Source: Bizionia paragorgiae
GTDB taxonomy: Bacteria > Bacteroidota > Bacteroidia > Flavobacteriales > Flavobacteriaceae
Assembly (NCBI RefSeq): GCF_900107625.1
Contig: NZ_FNQK01000008.1
Location: forward strand, 1 to 64,000
Length of the DNA stretch: 64,000 nucleotides
Reading direction: 5' to 3'
This document shows, in pieces, positions 26,760-35,293 of this stretch. The notes beneath the pieces were generated by a model. The model was not told the DNA's origin and did not search any database. It saw only the letters and a program-made list of their open reading frames with translations. Within the stretch, counting starts at the first letter, position 1. Every line of letters begins with the position of its first letter. The position numbers were made by a program, and so were the translations under genes.

Positions 26760-27435
26760 AAATATAATTATTACCGGAACGAGTAGAGGTATTGGTTTCG
26801 AATTGGTTCAATTATTAGCACAACAAGGGCATCAAGTTTTGGCATTGTCTCGTAATTATGAGGCTATTAGTAAACTTGATTTTAGCACCGTTAATGCTTT
26901 TGGGTTTGATTTATCAAAACCAGAAGATTATGAAAAAGTGACTCATTTTGTAGAAAGTGAGTGGGGGCATGTCGATGTGCTAATTAATAATGCGGGAGCC
27001 TTAATTAATAAGCCCTTTATAGAAACGACCATGGAGGAGTTTGAAGCGGTTTATAAAACCAATGTGTTTGGTGTTGCTCAGTTAACGCGAACGGTTTTGC
27101 CATTCATGAAAAAAGAAGGGCATGTGGTTACCATCAGTTCGATGGGAGGGATACAGGGAAGTGTTAAGTTTCCTGGACTATCAGCTTATAGTTCTAGTAA
27201 AGGCGCTGTAATTACACTTACCGAGCTTTTAGCAGAAGAATATAAAGAAACAGGTCCTAGCTTTAATGTCTTAGCATTAGGCGCTGTAAAAACAGAGATG
27301 CTTGCTGAAGCTTTTCCAGGGCTTGACGTGCCGACTTCAGCTTTGAAAATGTCTAAATATATTGCGGAATTTTCATTGTCAGCACAAGAGTATTATAACG
27401 GCAAGGTATTGCAAGTATCTAATTCTACACCTTAA
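26749..27435 (+). CDS. SDR-family oxidoreductase
   Basis: 228-residue NAD(P)-dependent short-chain dehydrogenase/reductase. The cofactor loop TGTSRGIGFE is at about 8-17, NNAG near 80, and the catalytic Ser plus YSSSK (Tyr-x-x-x-Lys) near 146. The substrate is not evident. Its ATG lies 11 bases inside the upstream peptidase gene, and the next gene follows after 40 bases. It is cytoplasmic, with no signal peptide. Confidence 0.88.
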   Translation: MKTKNIIITGTSRGIGFELVQLLAQQGHQVLALSRNYEAISKLDFSTVNAFGFDLSKPEDYEKVTHFVESEWGHVDVLINNAGALINKPFIETTMEEFEAVYKTNVFGVAQLTRTVLPFMKKEGHVVTISSMGGIQGSVKFPGLSAYSSSKGAVITLTELLAEEYKETGPSFNVLALGAVKTEMLAEAFPGLDVPTSALKMSKYIAEFSLSAQEYYNGKVLQVSNSTP

Positions 27436-27475
27436 AAGTTTAACTTATAAGGCAGTCTTCAACTTAAAAAAAAAT

Positions 27476-28036
27476 ATGGCAGATACAGAATCATATTCAT
27501 TTCCAATTGGAACTTTAGCACCTTCGTTTCGTTTGTTAAACCCGCTAACTGGGGTATGGCAATCGCTCGAGGATTGTAAAGGGGAGCATGCTACGGTTGT
27601 CGTGTTTATTTGTAACCACTGTCCGTTTGTGATTCATATTAACAAAGCCCTTGTGGCTTTAGCTAATACCTATATAAAACAAGGTGTAGGATTTATTGCT
27701 ATTAGTAGTAATGACGTAGAAAACTACCCTCAAGATGCACCTCGTTTAATGGCCGAATTGGCACAAAAAGAACAGTTTCCATTTCCGTATTTATACGACG
27801 AAACTCAAGAGGTTGCTAAAGCTTATAATGCCGCTTGTACGCCTGACTTTTATGTGTTTGATAAAAATTTAAAAACAACGTATCACGGACAGTTTGACAA
27901 TTCAAGACCGCGCAATGATATGCCAGTTACTGGTAACGATTTACAAATGGCTATAGAGCGTGTTTTAAGTGGAGATTCTCCTCTAGAAAATCAAAAGCCA
28001 AGTATTGGGTGTAATATAAAATGGAAATCGGTGTAA
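27476..28036 (+). CDS. Thioredoxin-fold redoxin (AhpC/TSA-like)
   Basis: 186-residue thioredoxin-fold protein. PIGTLAPSFRLLNP opens like AhpC/TSA redoxins, and the active region VVFICNHCPFV (about 42-52) has a C-N-H-C pair instead of CGPC; this variant marks a conserved bacterial family. YAATPDF-type geometry is seen in AACTPDFYVFD with the cis-Pro loop. The likely role is thiol redox or peroxide handling in the cytoplasm; no partner is obvious. I chose the ATG at 27476, because the longer frame from 27362 would overlap the SDR gene by 74 bases and has no family-like sequence. Confidence 0.85.
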   Translation: MADTESYSFPIGTLAPSFRLLNPLTGVWQSLEDCKGEHATVVVFICNHCPFVIHINKALVALANTYIKQGVGFIAISSNDVENYPQDAPRLMAELAQKEQFPFPYLYDETQEVAKAYNAACTPDFYVFDKNLKTTYHGQFDNSRPRNDMPVTGNDLQMAIERVLSGDSPLENQKPSIGCNIKWKSV

Positions 28037-28108
28037 AAAAGTATAAAAATTAAGAGTATTTAAACATTGATACTATTAAAATAAAGTACTTTTGTGAAAA
28101 ATTTTAAA

Positions 28109-29041
28109 ATGCAACAAACAACAAATACGATTTTAATGATTCGTCCTGTTAATTTTAGGATGAACGAACAAACTGCTGTTAATAATTATTTTCAAGAAGA
28201 ATTACAGTTGAAAAACGCCGAGGTTAATGCAAAAGCTCAAGAAGAATTTGATGGGCTTGTAGAAAAATTGAGAGCGGTTGGGGTAAACGTAATTGTTGAA
28301 AATGATGATATTAAATTAGACACACCAGATTCTATATTTCCAAACAACTGGGTGAGTTTTCATCAAAATGGTAATGTAGGATTATATCCTATGTTTGCCG
28401 AGAATAGACGAAGAGAACGTAGAGAAGAAATTTTAGAGCGCCTTGAAAAAGAGGGGTTTGAAATTAAAAATATTATCGATTATACGTCTGCAGAAGACGA
28501 AGGTGTTTTCTTAGAAGGAACTGGAAACCTATTGTTAGATCGTGTACATGATAAAGCTTACTGTGCACTATCTCCTAGAGCAGACGAAACATTGTTTATA
28601 GAATTCTGTGAAGATTTTGAGTATACGCCAGTGGTATTTACCGCTTATCAAACAGTAGATGGTAAACGATTACCTATTTATCATACTAATGTTATGATGT
28701 GTTTAGCAGAAACCTTTGCGGTGATTTGTTTAGATACCATAGATGATAAAAAGGAGCGCAATCATGTCATTAAAAACTTGCAGGAGGATAATAAAGAAAT
28801 TATTAGAATCACTGTAGAGCAGATGGAGCAGTTTGCCGGTAACATGCTACAAGTTAAAGGTGCCAACGATAAACGGTACCTCGTTATGAGTGAAGCAGCA
28901 TATAAGTCGCTAACAGCAACTCAAATCGCTATGATAGAAAAGCATTGTGAGATTTTATATAGTCCGCTACCAACCATAGAATCTTGTGGAGGTGGAAGTG
29001 CACGCTGTATGATGGCAGAAGTGTTTTTACCAAAAGCATAG
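28109..29041 (+). CDS. ctlX: Citrulline-utilisation-type hydrolase (amidinotransferase fold)
   Basis: 310-residue member of the guanidino-group-modifying (arginine deiminase/DDAH-like) superfamily, of the kind annotated as CtlX. The conserved parts are ILMIRPVNFRMNEQTAVNNYFQ near the start, DSIFPNNWVSFH (about 78), EGTGNLLLDR (about 134), YHTNVMMC (catalytic His region, about 189) and the C-terminal SCGGGSARCMMAEVF with the nucleophilic Cys region. It should act on arginine- or citrulline-like substrates. The ATG at 28109 is preferred over a GTG at 28094, since a -7 box TACTTTTG (28087-28094) overlaps that GTG. argS follows after 298 bases. Confidence 0.87.
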   Translation: MQQTTNTILMIRPVNFRMNEQTAVNNYFQEELQLKNAEVNAKAQEEFDGLVEKLRAVGVNVIVENDDIKLDTPDSIFPNNWVSFHQNGNVGLYPMFAENRRRERREEILERLEKEGFEIKNIIDYTSAEDEGVFLEGTGNLLLDRVHDKAYCALSPRADETLFIEFCEDFEYTPVVFTAYQTVDGKRLPIYHTNVMMCLAETFAVICLDTIDDKKERNHVIKNLQEDNKEIIRITVEQMEQFAGNMLQVKGANDKRYLVMSEAAYKSLTATQIAMIEKHCEILYSPLPTIESCGGGSARCMMAEVFLPKA

Positions 29042-29073
29042 TGTAAAGGCTGTAACATTTATTAATATACTTT

Positions 29074-29109
29074 AAGGGAGCTCGATATATATCGGTCTCC
29101 CTTTTTTTT
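29074..29109 (+). terminator. ctlX terminator
   Basis: AAGGGAG (29074-29080) pairs with CTCCCTT (29097-29103), with an inner CGAT/ATCG stem, followed by a T-run. Confidence 0.85.
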
Positions 29110-29339
29110 ATGGATTATCTGTAAGGGCATATGCTAATTGGTGTGGTGCTAGTAATACAAAGCGTATTTACAAGGCCTTAAAAGCAGGTGGTTATTACCT
29201 GCTTTTTATAAGATATGTATAAAACTAATTGGTAAGCTTGCGCTTCTAATTTTAATAATTTCTTAAGACTGAAAGCCACGGTAAACCGTGATTTTTTTCA
29301 ATAATAATAGTATCTTTGCAAGTCTAAAAAACGTTATAA
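29110..29339. other. Intergenic stretch with two further hairpins before argS
   Basis: No open frame is seen. AAAGCAGGT/ACCTGCTTT (about 29182-29206, then T) and CACGGT/ACCGTG (29278-29291, then seven T) both look like intrinsic terminators on the plus strand. TATCTTTG at 29311-29318 is a -7 box for argS. The bracketed segment could be a small RNA or a leftover, with no direct proof. Confidence 0.45.
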
Positions 29340-31127
29340 ATGAGCCTTCAAGCAACATTATTAAAGGAAGTACAAAACGCAGCACAAGAGCTGTATCAAG
29401 CTAATTTAGAAACCGTAGAGTTTCAAGCAACTCGTAAGGAGTTCGCTGGAGATATTACAATCGTTGTATTTCCAATGTTGCGGGTAATAAAAGGTAATCC
29501 AGTGCAAATTGGTGAAGCTATAGGTAATTATTTAGTCGATAAAGTAAAAGAAGTTAAAGCGTTTAATGTCGTTAAAGGCTTTTTAAATGTTGAGATTGCG
29601 GATAGTTATTATATTTCATTTTTTAATGAGGTAAAAGATAATTCGAGCTTTGGGTTTGTGGTTCCTGAACCAGAAGATAAAGCTGTAATGGTAGAATATT
29701 CTTCACCAAACACGAATAAACCCTTACACTTAGGGCATATTAGAAATAACTTATTAGGGTTTAGTGTTTCGGAAATTATAAAAGCTTCTGGAAAAAAAGT
29801 ATACAAAACCCAAGTTATAAACGACCGTGGTATACATATTTGTAAAAGTATGTTAGCATGGAAACGTTTTGGAAATAATGAAACGCCAGAATCTACGGGG
29901 TTAAAAGGCGATAAACTTGTAGGGAATTACTACGTTAAGTTTGATCAAGAATACAAAAAGGAAATAGAAGTTTTAAAAGCCGCTGGTAAAACGGAAGAGG
30001 AAGCTAAAAAAGAAGCGCCAATTTTACTTGAAGCACAGCAAATGCTTTTAGATTGGGAAGCAGGAGATAAAGAAACAGTAGCCCTTTGGGAGCGTATGAA
30101 CCAATGGGTATACGACGGTTTTGATGTGACGTATAAAAACCTAGGTGTAGATTTCGATTGCCTATATTATGAGAGTGAAACCTACCTTTTAGGAAAGGAG
30201 TTTGTAGATCAAGGTTTAAAAACCGGAGTGTTTTACAGACGAGAAGACGGGTCTGTTTGGTGTGATTTAACCGAAGATGGTTTAGATGAGAAAATCGTAT
30301 TACGTAGCGATGGAACAGCGGTCTATATGACCCAGGATATTGGTACGGCAATTCAGAGAATTAAAGATTATCCTGATGTTGGGGGTATGGTGTATACTGT
30401 GGGGAACGAACAAGATTATCACTTTTCGGTATTGTTTCTAATTCTGAAGAAATTAGGATTTGATTGGGCTAAAAACCTATTTCATTTAAGTTATGGGATG
30501 GTAGATTTACCATCAGGAAAAATGAAAAGCCGTGAAGGAACGGTTGTCGATGCCGATGATTTAGTTGCCGAAATGTCTAAAACAGCAGGAGAAATCTCTG
30601 AAGAGCTAGGGAAATTAGAAGGCTATTCTCAAGAGGAGAAAAATGAGTTGTATAGCACCATAGGTTTAGGGGCATTGAAATACTACATTTTAAAAGTAGA
30701 TCCTAAAAAGAGAATTTTATTTGACCCTAAAGAGTCTATCGATTTTCAAGGGAATACAGGTCCTTTTATTCAGTATACCTACGCTAGAATTCAATCTATT
30801 TTAAGAAAAGCAAATTTAGAAGCTCAAGGCATAGCAACAGATTTAGATTTCGAATTACACGATAAAGAAAAAGCATTACTAAAACAATTACAAGTATTCC
30901 CAGAGGTGATTCAGAATGCGGCAACACAACATAGCCCTGCTTTAATCGCTAATTATACTTACGATTTGGTTAAAGATTTTAATTCTTTCTACCAAAACGT
31001 TCCGATCGTTTTAGGTAACGACGATGCGCAATCGCAAGTCTTTAGAGTGCAATTGTCAAACTTAGTAGCACAAACTATAAAAAATGCCTTTGGATTATTA
31101 GGGATTAACGTACCAGAACGTATGTAA
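29340..31127 (+). CDS. argS: Arginyl-tRNA synthetase
   Basis: Class I synthetase of 595 residues that charges tRNA-Arg in the cytoplasm. The N-terminal additional domain covers about 1-110. The HIGH-type motif is PLHLGHIRNN (about 124-133) and the KMSKS-type loop is GKMKSREGTVV (about 395). The C-terminal anticodon-binding DALR domain ends in LLGINVPERM, as in most ArgS proteins. It has a -7 box TATCTTTG 22 bases ahead of the start. Confidence 0.97.
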   Translation: MSLQATLLKEVQNAAQELYQANLETVEFQATRKEFAGDITIVVFPMLRVIKGNPVQIGEAIGNYLVDKVKEVKAFNVVKGFLNVEIADSYYISFFNEVKDNSSFGFVVPEPEDKAVMVEYSSPNTNKPLHLGHIRNNLLGFSVSEIIKASGKKVYKTQVINDRGIHICKSMLAWKRFGNNETPESTGLKGDKLVGNYYVKFDQEYKKEIEVLKAAGKTEEEAKKEAPILLEAQQMLLDWEAGDKETVALWERMNQWVYDGFDVTYKNLGVDFDCLYYESETYLLGKEFVDQGLKTGVFYRREDGSVWCDLTEDGLDEKIVLRSDGTAVYMTQDIGTAIQRIKDYPDVGGMVYTVGNEQDYHFSVLFLILKKLGFDWAKNLFHLSYGMVDLPSGKMKSREGTVVDADDLVAEMSKTAGEISEELGKLEGYSQEEKNELYSTIGLGALKYYILKVDPKKRILFDPKESIDFQGNTGPFIQYTYARIQSILRKANLEAQGIATDLDFELHDKEKALLKQLQVFPEVIQNAATQHSPALIANYTYDLVKDFNSFYQNVPIVLGNDDAQSQVFRVQLSNLVAQTIKNAFGLLGINVPERM

Positions 31128-31167
31128 GCCTTAAATAAATTTACACAGGCTTAATACTAATATGAAG

Positions 31168-31207
31168 ATCGTGTATTATGTTTACGAACAGCAATACACG
31201 ATTTTTA
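31168..31207 (+). terminator. argS terminator
   Basis: ATCGTGTATT (31168-31177) pairs with AATACACGAT (31193-31202), followed by T residues. It ends just before a GTG that could otherwise be taken as the next start. Confidence 0.85.
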
Positions 31208-31256
31208 TGTGTTAAAACGGATAGTATATTATTTCAATAAATACGCAAAACCAGCA

Positions 31257-31859
31257 ATGCAAGACACTATTTTAAATCATATTCCTAAACAGGCGCAAGC
31301 GCAAGTATTACAACTTTTAGAAGAGGATGGTTTAAGTGTTATAGTAAAAAAAGAACGTAAAACGCGTCATGGAGACTATCGGAAATTACCCAATGGTAAG
31401 CATCAAATTACAATTAATAGTAATTTAAATTCCTACCGTTTTTTAATTACACTAATTCATGAAATTGCCCATTACGATGCCTATAAGCGCTATGGACGAT
31501 TTATAAAACCTCATGGTTTAGAATGGAAACATTCTTTTCAGCATTTAATGTTACCATTTTTAAATCCGGATGTTTTTCCGTTAAAGTTATTACCTCTACT
31601 AGCTAGACATTTTAAAAATCCTAAAGCAAGTAGCGATACCGATACGGCTTTGGCATACGCCCTCAAGCAATACGACCCACCAAATGATAAAACCTACGTT
31701 TTTGAAGTACCCCAAGGAAGTGCTTTTAAATTATATAACGGACGCGTTTTTAAAATGGTTGGAAAACGTACAAAACGTTACGAATGTGTTGAAGTTAAGT
31801 CGGGAAAAGTGTATCTTTTCAATCCTAATGCAGAAGTTGAGGTTATAGCCTCGGCTTGA
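31257..31859 (+). CDS. SprT-like zinc metalloprotease-fold protein
   Basis: 200-residue SprT-like protein. The zinc motif LIHEIAHYDAYKR (about 71-83) is the HExxH signature; the third ligand lies in HGLEWKHSF (about 99). Bacterial SprT proteins are little studied; eukaryotic SPRTN cuts DNA-protein crosslinks. The C-terminal part has a small beta domain (KMVGKRTKRYECVEVKSGKVYLFNP), without clear zinc-ribbon cysteines. I chose ATG 31257 since the GTG at 31209 lies at the foot of the argS terminator. manC follows after 46 bases. Confidence 0.85.
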   Translation: MQDTILNHIPKQAQAQVLQLLEEDGLSVIVKKERKTRHGDYRKLPNGKHQITINSNLNSYRFLITLIHEIAHYDAYKRYGRFIKPHGLEWKHSFQHLMLPFLNPDVFPLKLLPLLARHFKNPKASSDTDTALAYALKQYDPPNDKTYVFEVPQGSAFKLYNGRVFKMVGKRTKRYECVEVKSGKVYLFNPNAEVEVIASA

Positions 31860-31905
31860 TATAAATAAAATTAGAAGTCGTTCTTGTCAAAAAGAAAATA
31901 TAAGT

Positions 31906-32985
31906 ATGAATAAAAATTATTACGCTATTTTAATGGCTGGTGGAGTCGGTTCTCGATTTTGGCCAGTGAGCACTCAAGAGTTTCCTAAGCAATTTCACGA
32001 TATGTTGGGTACTGGCGAAACATTAATTCAGAAAACATTTAGTCGTTTATCGCAACTTATACCTAAAGAAAATATATTTATTTTAACTAATGAGAGTTAT
32101 AATGATTTGGTGTTAGAACAATTGCCTGATGTGTCTAGTGAACAGGTGGTTCTAGAACCTGCTATGCGAAATACAGCGCCGTGTATATTATATGCATCAC
32201 TTAAAATTGAGAAGTTAAACCCTAACGCAGTAGTTATTGTGGCGCCAAGTGATCATTGGATAGAAGATGAAAAAGCGTTTACAACTAATGTAAAACAAGC
32301 TTTTGAGTATTGTCAAGAAAATGATGCCTTAATGACCTTGGGTATAAAGCCAACCTTTCCAAATACAGGATATGGCTATATTGAATATGATAAGGAAGAT
32401 GGAAATGCTATTAAGTCTGTAAAGCAATTCCGCGAAAAACCCGATTATAATACAGCCAAAGAGTTTATTGCTAAAGGAAATTTTGTTTGGAATGCCGGAA
32501 TATTTATGTGGAGCGTTCAAAGTGTCTTAAAGGCCTTTAAAGAGAATCAATCGGATTTGTTTGCGCTTTTTAAAGCTGGGCAATCGGTTTATAATACAGA
32601 CGAGGAAGCTTCTTTTATAGCAGAGAATTATCCGAAAGCTGATAATATTTCGGTGGATTACGCGCTTATGGAAAAATCAACGAATGTATTTGTGCTGCCT
32701 GCAGCCTTCGATTGGAATGATTTAGGAACTTGGGGAAGCTTATATGATAAGTTGCCAAAAGATGCTAATAATAACGCCGTAGTTAACGCTAAAACCTTGG
32801 TTGATAACAGTACCGGCAATATGATTAGAACCGAAAATGATAAGGTGGTTATTGTCGACGGATTAAAAGATTATATCATTGTAGATAAAAAAGAAGTTTT
32901 ACTTATCTTTCCTAAAGAAAAAGAACAAGATATCAAAGTGGTTTTGAATACAGTTAAGGAGAATTTCGGAGAACATTTAGGTTAA
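31906..32985 (+). CDS. manC: Mannose-1-phosphate guanylyltransferase
   Basis: 359-residue nucleotidyltransferase that makes GDP-mannose from GTP and mannose-1-phosphate, a precursor of surface polysaccharides and lipid glycans. The nucleotide-binding signature MAGGVGSRFWPVS is at about 10-22, EPAMRNTAPC near 84, APSDHWI near 110, FREKPD near 171, FVWNAGIFMW near 187 and AFDWNDLGTW near 265. It lacks the phosphomannose-isomerase half of longer ManC proteins. It precedes the DUF389 gene by 3 bases. Confidence 0.94.
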   Translation: MNKNYYAILMAGGVGSRFWPVSTQEFPKQFHDMLGTGETLIQKTFSRLSQLIPKENIFILTNESYNDLVLEQLPDVSSEQVVLEPAMRNTAPCILYASLKIEKLNPNAVVIVAPSDHWIEDEKAFTTNVKQAFEYCQENDALMTLGIKPTFPNTGYGYIEYDKEDGNAIKSVKQFREKPDYNTAKEFIAKGNFVWNAGIFMWSVQSVLKAFKENQSDLFALFKAGQSVYNTDEEASFIAENYPKADNISVDYALMEKSTNVFVLPAAFDWNDLGTWGSLYDKLPKDANNNAVVNAKTLVDNSTGNMIRTENDKVVIVDGLKDYIIVDKKEVLLIFPKEKEQDIKVVLNTVKENFGEHLG

Positions 32986-32988
32986 TAT

Positions 32989-34506
32989 ATGAGCGAAGAA
33001 AATAAATTTAATTTTTCTGAGGAAGAAAAAAAGGACGCAGATTTAAATGCGGAACAAAAAGCTGAAGAGAAAGCAGCTGAAGATTCTAAAAAATCGGTAA
33101 AAGATGATGCCAAAGGATTATTTGAAAGTGTCAAGGCATTTTTAATCGAGCTTTTAGATTTTAGAAGTGATACCGATCGCGATGCGACTATTGCCGCTAT
33201 CAAAGCCGATATTCCTTTTAAAGGCGCGACGGCTTGGATTTTAATCTGTTCGATATTTGTCGCTTCCATTGGTTTAAATGCAAACTCTACTGCAGTTGTT
33301 ATTGGAGCCATGTTAATATCGCCATTAATGGGGCCTATTTTAGGAATAGGACTATCGATAGCGATTAACGATATTGATACCCTAAAGCGGTCATTAATAA
33401 ACTTAGCGACGATGCTAATTTTGAGTTTGTTAACCGCATATTTATTTTTTGAGTTTTTTCCTTTAAGTGAAGATACTTCAGAGCTTTTAGGGCGTACACG
33501 ACCAGATATTCGAGATGTTTTAATAGCCTTTTTTGGGGGATTAGCTTTAATTATTGCACGTACTAAAAAGGGAACTATTGCTTCAGTAATATTTGGAGTT
33601 GCCATTGCCACAGCCTTAATGCCGCCTTTATGTACAGCGGGATATGGATTGGCAAAAGGGAACTGGAGTTACTTTAGTGGTGCGATGTATTTGTTTAGTA
33701 TAAACACTATTTTCATTGCTTTAGCAACATTCTTAGTCTTGAAAATATTGCGTTTTCCAATGCTTAAGTACGCCAACTCGGCAAAGAGAAAACGTATTTC
33801 TCAATTTGCTTCTTTGGTCGCTATTGTTGTTATGATTCCTGCAGCCATTTCATTTTATACGGTGCTTCAAGAAAGTAAATATGAGATGTCTTATAAGAAT
33901 TTTATTGAAAATGAAATAGATGCTAACGACGATTTATGGTTGCAACGTAAAAAGCTAGATATAGATGATAAAAAAATTAGTCTGTATTTTAATGGTGAAA
34001 TGAGCGATGCTATAATCACTTCGTTACGCAATGAATTAAAAACAGGTACCGACTATAATAATATCAAGGATTTTGAATTGATTATTAATAGTAATGAAAC
34101 GAGAAGTGTAGACCGCATGTCGGAGTCTTTAGATCGTGCCTATGCTAATTTGGATAGGAAAGATAATGTTATACATGGACTGCAGTCAGAAATTGAAGCA
34201 CTGCAAGCGACGGTTAAGAGTCTAAACTTACAAATGGAAAAGAAAGTAAATCCATTGGGTAGTATTTCATTTACGACTTTAGCGAAAGATGCGAAAATAA
34301 AATTCAGACATTTAGAGTACTTTGGGTATTCTAAAATGTTAGAGACTAAAGATTTTATAAAAGTAGATACCGTTTCGGTAATTGATGTGGAATGGAGTAA
34401 ACAACTACACGACTCGGTTAAAGTAAGAAAAGAGAAAGAGTTAAAAGAATGGTTACGAACCACTGTTAAAACAGATTCGATATTAGTAAAAAAACATTTG
34501 AGGTAA
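32989..34506 (+). CDS. DUF389-domain membrane protein
   Basis: 505-residue integral membrane protein. A charged, Lys/Glu-rich N-terminus (about 1-75) precedes five to six hydrophobic segments (about 80-285) that form the DUF389 domain, with the conserved SIGLNANSTAVVIGAMLISPLMGPILGIGL. The C-terminal 200 residues are soluble and partly coiled coil (LDRAYANLDRKDNVIHGLQSEIEALQ, about 375-410), unlike the minimal family. Function unknown. It starts 3 bases after manC. Its stop codon lies within the loop of the terminator hairpin. Confidence 0.88.
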   Translation: MSEENKFNFSEEEKKDADLNAEQKAEEKAAEDSKKSVKDDAKGLFESVKAFLIELLDFRSDTDRDATIAAIKADIPFKGATAWILICSIFVASIGLNANSTAVVIGAMLISPLMGPILGIGLSIAINDIDTLKRSLINLATMLILSLLTAYLFFEFFPLSEDTSELLGRTRPDIRDVLIAFFGGLALIIARTKKGTIASVIFGVAIATALMPPLCTAGYGLAKGNWSYFSGAMYLFSINTIFIALATFLVLKILRFPMLKYANSAKRKRISQFASLVAIVVMIPAAISFYTVLQESKYEMSYKNFIENEIDANDDLWLQRKKLDIDDKKISLYFNGEMSDAIITSLRNELKTGTDYNNIKDFELIINSNETRSVDRMSESLDRAYANLDRKDNVIHGLQSEIEALQATVKSLNLQMEKKVNPLGSISFTTLAKDAKIKFRHLEYFGYSKMLETKDFIKVDTVSVIDVEWSKQLHDSVKVRKEKELKEWLRTTVKTDSILVKKHLR

Positions 34507-34524
34507 GCCTCAAATGTTTTTTTT
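34489..34524. terminator. Bidirectional terminator at the DUF389 stop codon
   Basis: AAAACATTTGAGG (34491-34503) pairs with CCTCAAATGTTTT (34508-34520), flanked by A- and T-runs. The TAA of the DUF389 gene (34504-34506) is in the loop. It can also end the minus-strand MlaEF transcript. Confidence 0.9.
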
Positions 34525-34525
34525 A

Positions 34526-35293
34526 TTATGAATTATCTTCAATATACATACGTCTTACTTTCTTGAATAAGTTAGACGAGTATACAAAATCGGTAACGAC
34601 TTCATTATCGGTTCTAAAAATGGTGTCTTTCGATCCTTCCCAAGCTTTTAAGCCATCTTTTAAAAAGACAATTTTATCACCAATTTCCATTACGGAGTTC
34701 ATATCGTGAGTATTAATAACTGTAGTTATATTATACTCTTCGGTAATCTCTTTAATTAGGTTATCGATAACAATTGCTGTTTTGGGATCTAAACCTGAGT
34801 TAGGTTCATCGCAAAATAAGTACTTAGGGTTATTTACAATAGCACGGGCAATAGCGACACGCTTTTGCATTCCACCAGAAGCTTCACTAGGCATTTTTTT
34901 ATTAGCGTCTTTTAGTTTTACCCGGTTTAAAACAAAGTTAGCACGGTCTTGCATTTCACTCTTACTCTGTTTGGTAAACATTTGTAGCGGAAACATAACA
35001 TTTTCTTCTATAGTCATAGAGTCAAATAGCGCACTCCCTTGAAATACCATCCCTATTTTAGCTCGCATATTTCGTTTTTCGGCTTCCGACAGTTCGGCAA
35101 AAACTTGACCTTCGTAGGCTATTTTGCCTTTCTCATAATCAAAAAGACCTAATAAACATTTTAAAAACACGGTTTTACCAGAGCCACTTTGTCCGATGAC
35201 TAAGTTGGTTTTTCCTTTTTCAAATGTGGTGCTAATGCCTTTTAAAATATGAGCATCTCCAAATGATTTTTCTAAATTGGTAACTTCTATCAT
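34526..35293 (-). CDS. mlaF: ABC transporter ATP-binding protein, MlaF type
   Basis: 255-residue ATPase of an MCE/Mla lipid transporter that moves phospholipid between the inner membrane and the outer membrane. Walker A is IGQSGSGKT (about 33-41), the ABC signature is SGGMQKR and Walker B is YLFCDEPNSGLDP. The ATG at 35293 shares its A with the TAA stop of the permease gene (TAATG), so translation is coupled. A longer frame from 35353 would run back into the permease. No MCE-domain (MlaD) gene is adjacent. Confidence 0.9.
   Translation of the reverse strand: MIEVTNLEKSFGDAHILKGISTTFEKGKTNLVIGQSGSGKTVFLKCLLGLFDYEKGKIAYEGQVFAELSEAEKRNMRAKIGMVFQGSALFDSMTIEENVMFPLQMFTKQSKSEMQDRANFVLNRVKLKDANKKMPSEASGGMQKRVAIARAIVNNPKYLFCDEPNSGLDPKTAIVIDNLIKEITEEYNITTVINTHDMNSVMEIGDKIVFLKDGLKAWEGSKDTIFRTDNEVVTDFVYSSNLFKKVRRMYIEDNS

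Noticed and set aside
27362-27475. N-terminal extension of the redoxin gene.
   Set aside because: It overlaps the SDR gene out of frame and does not look like protein of the family.
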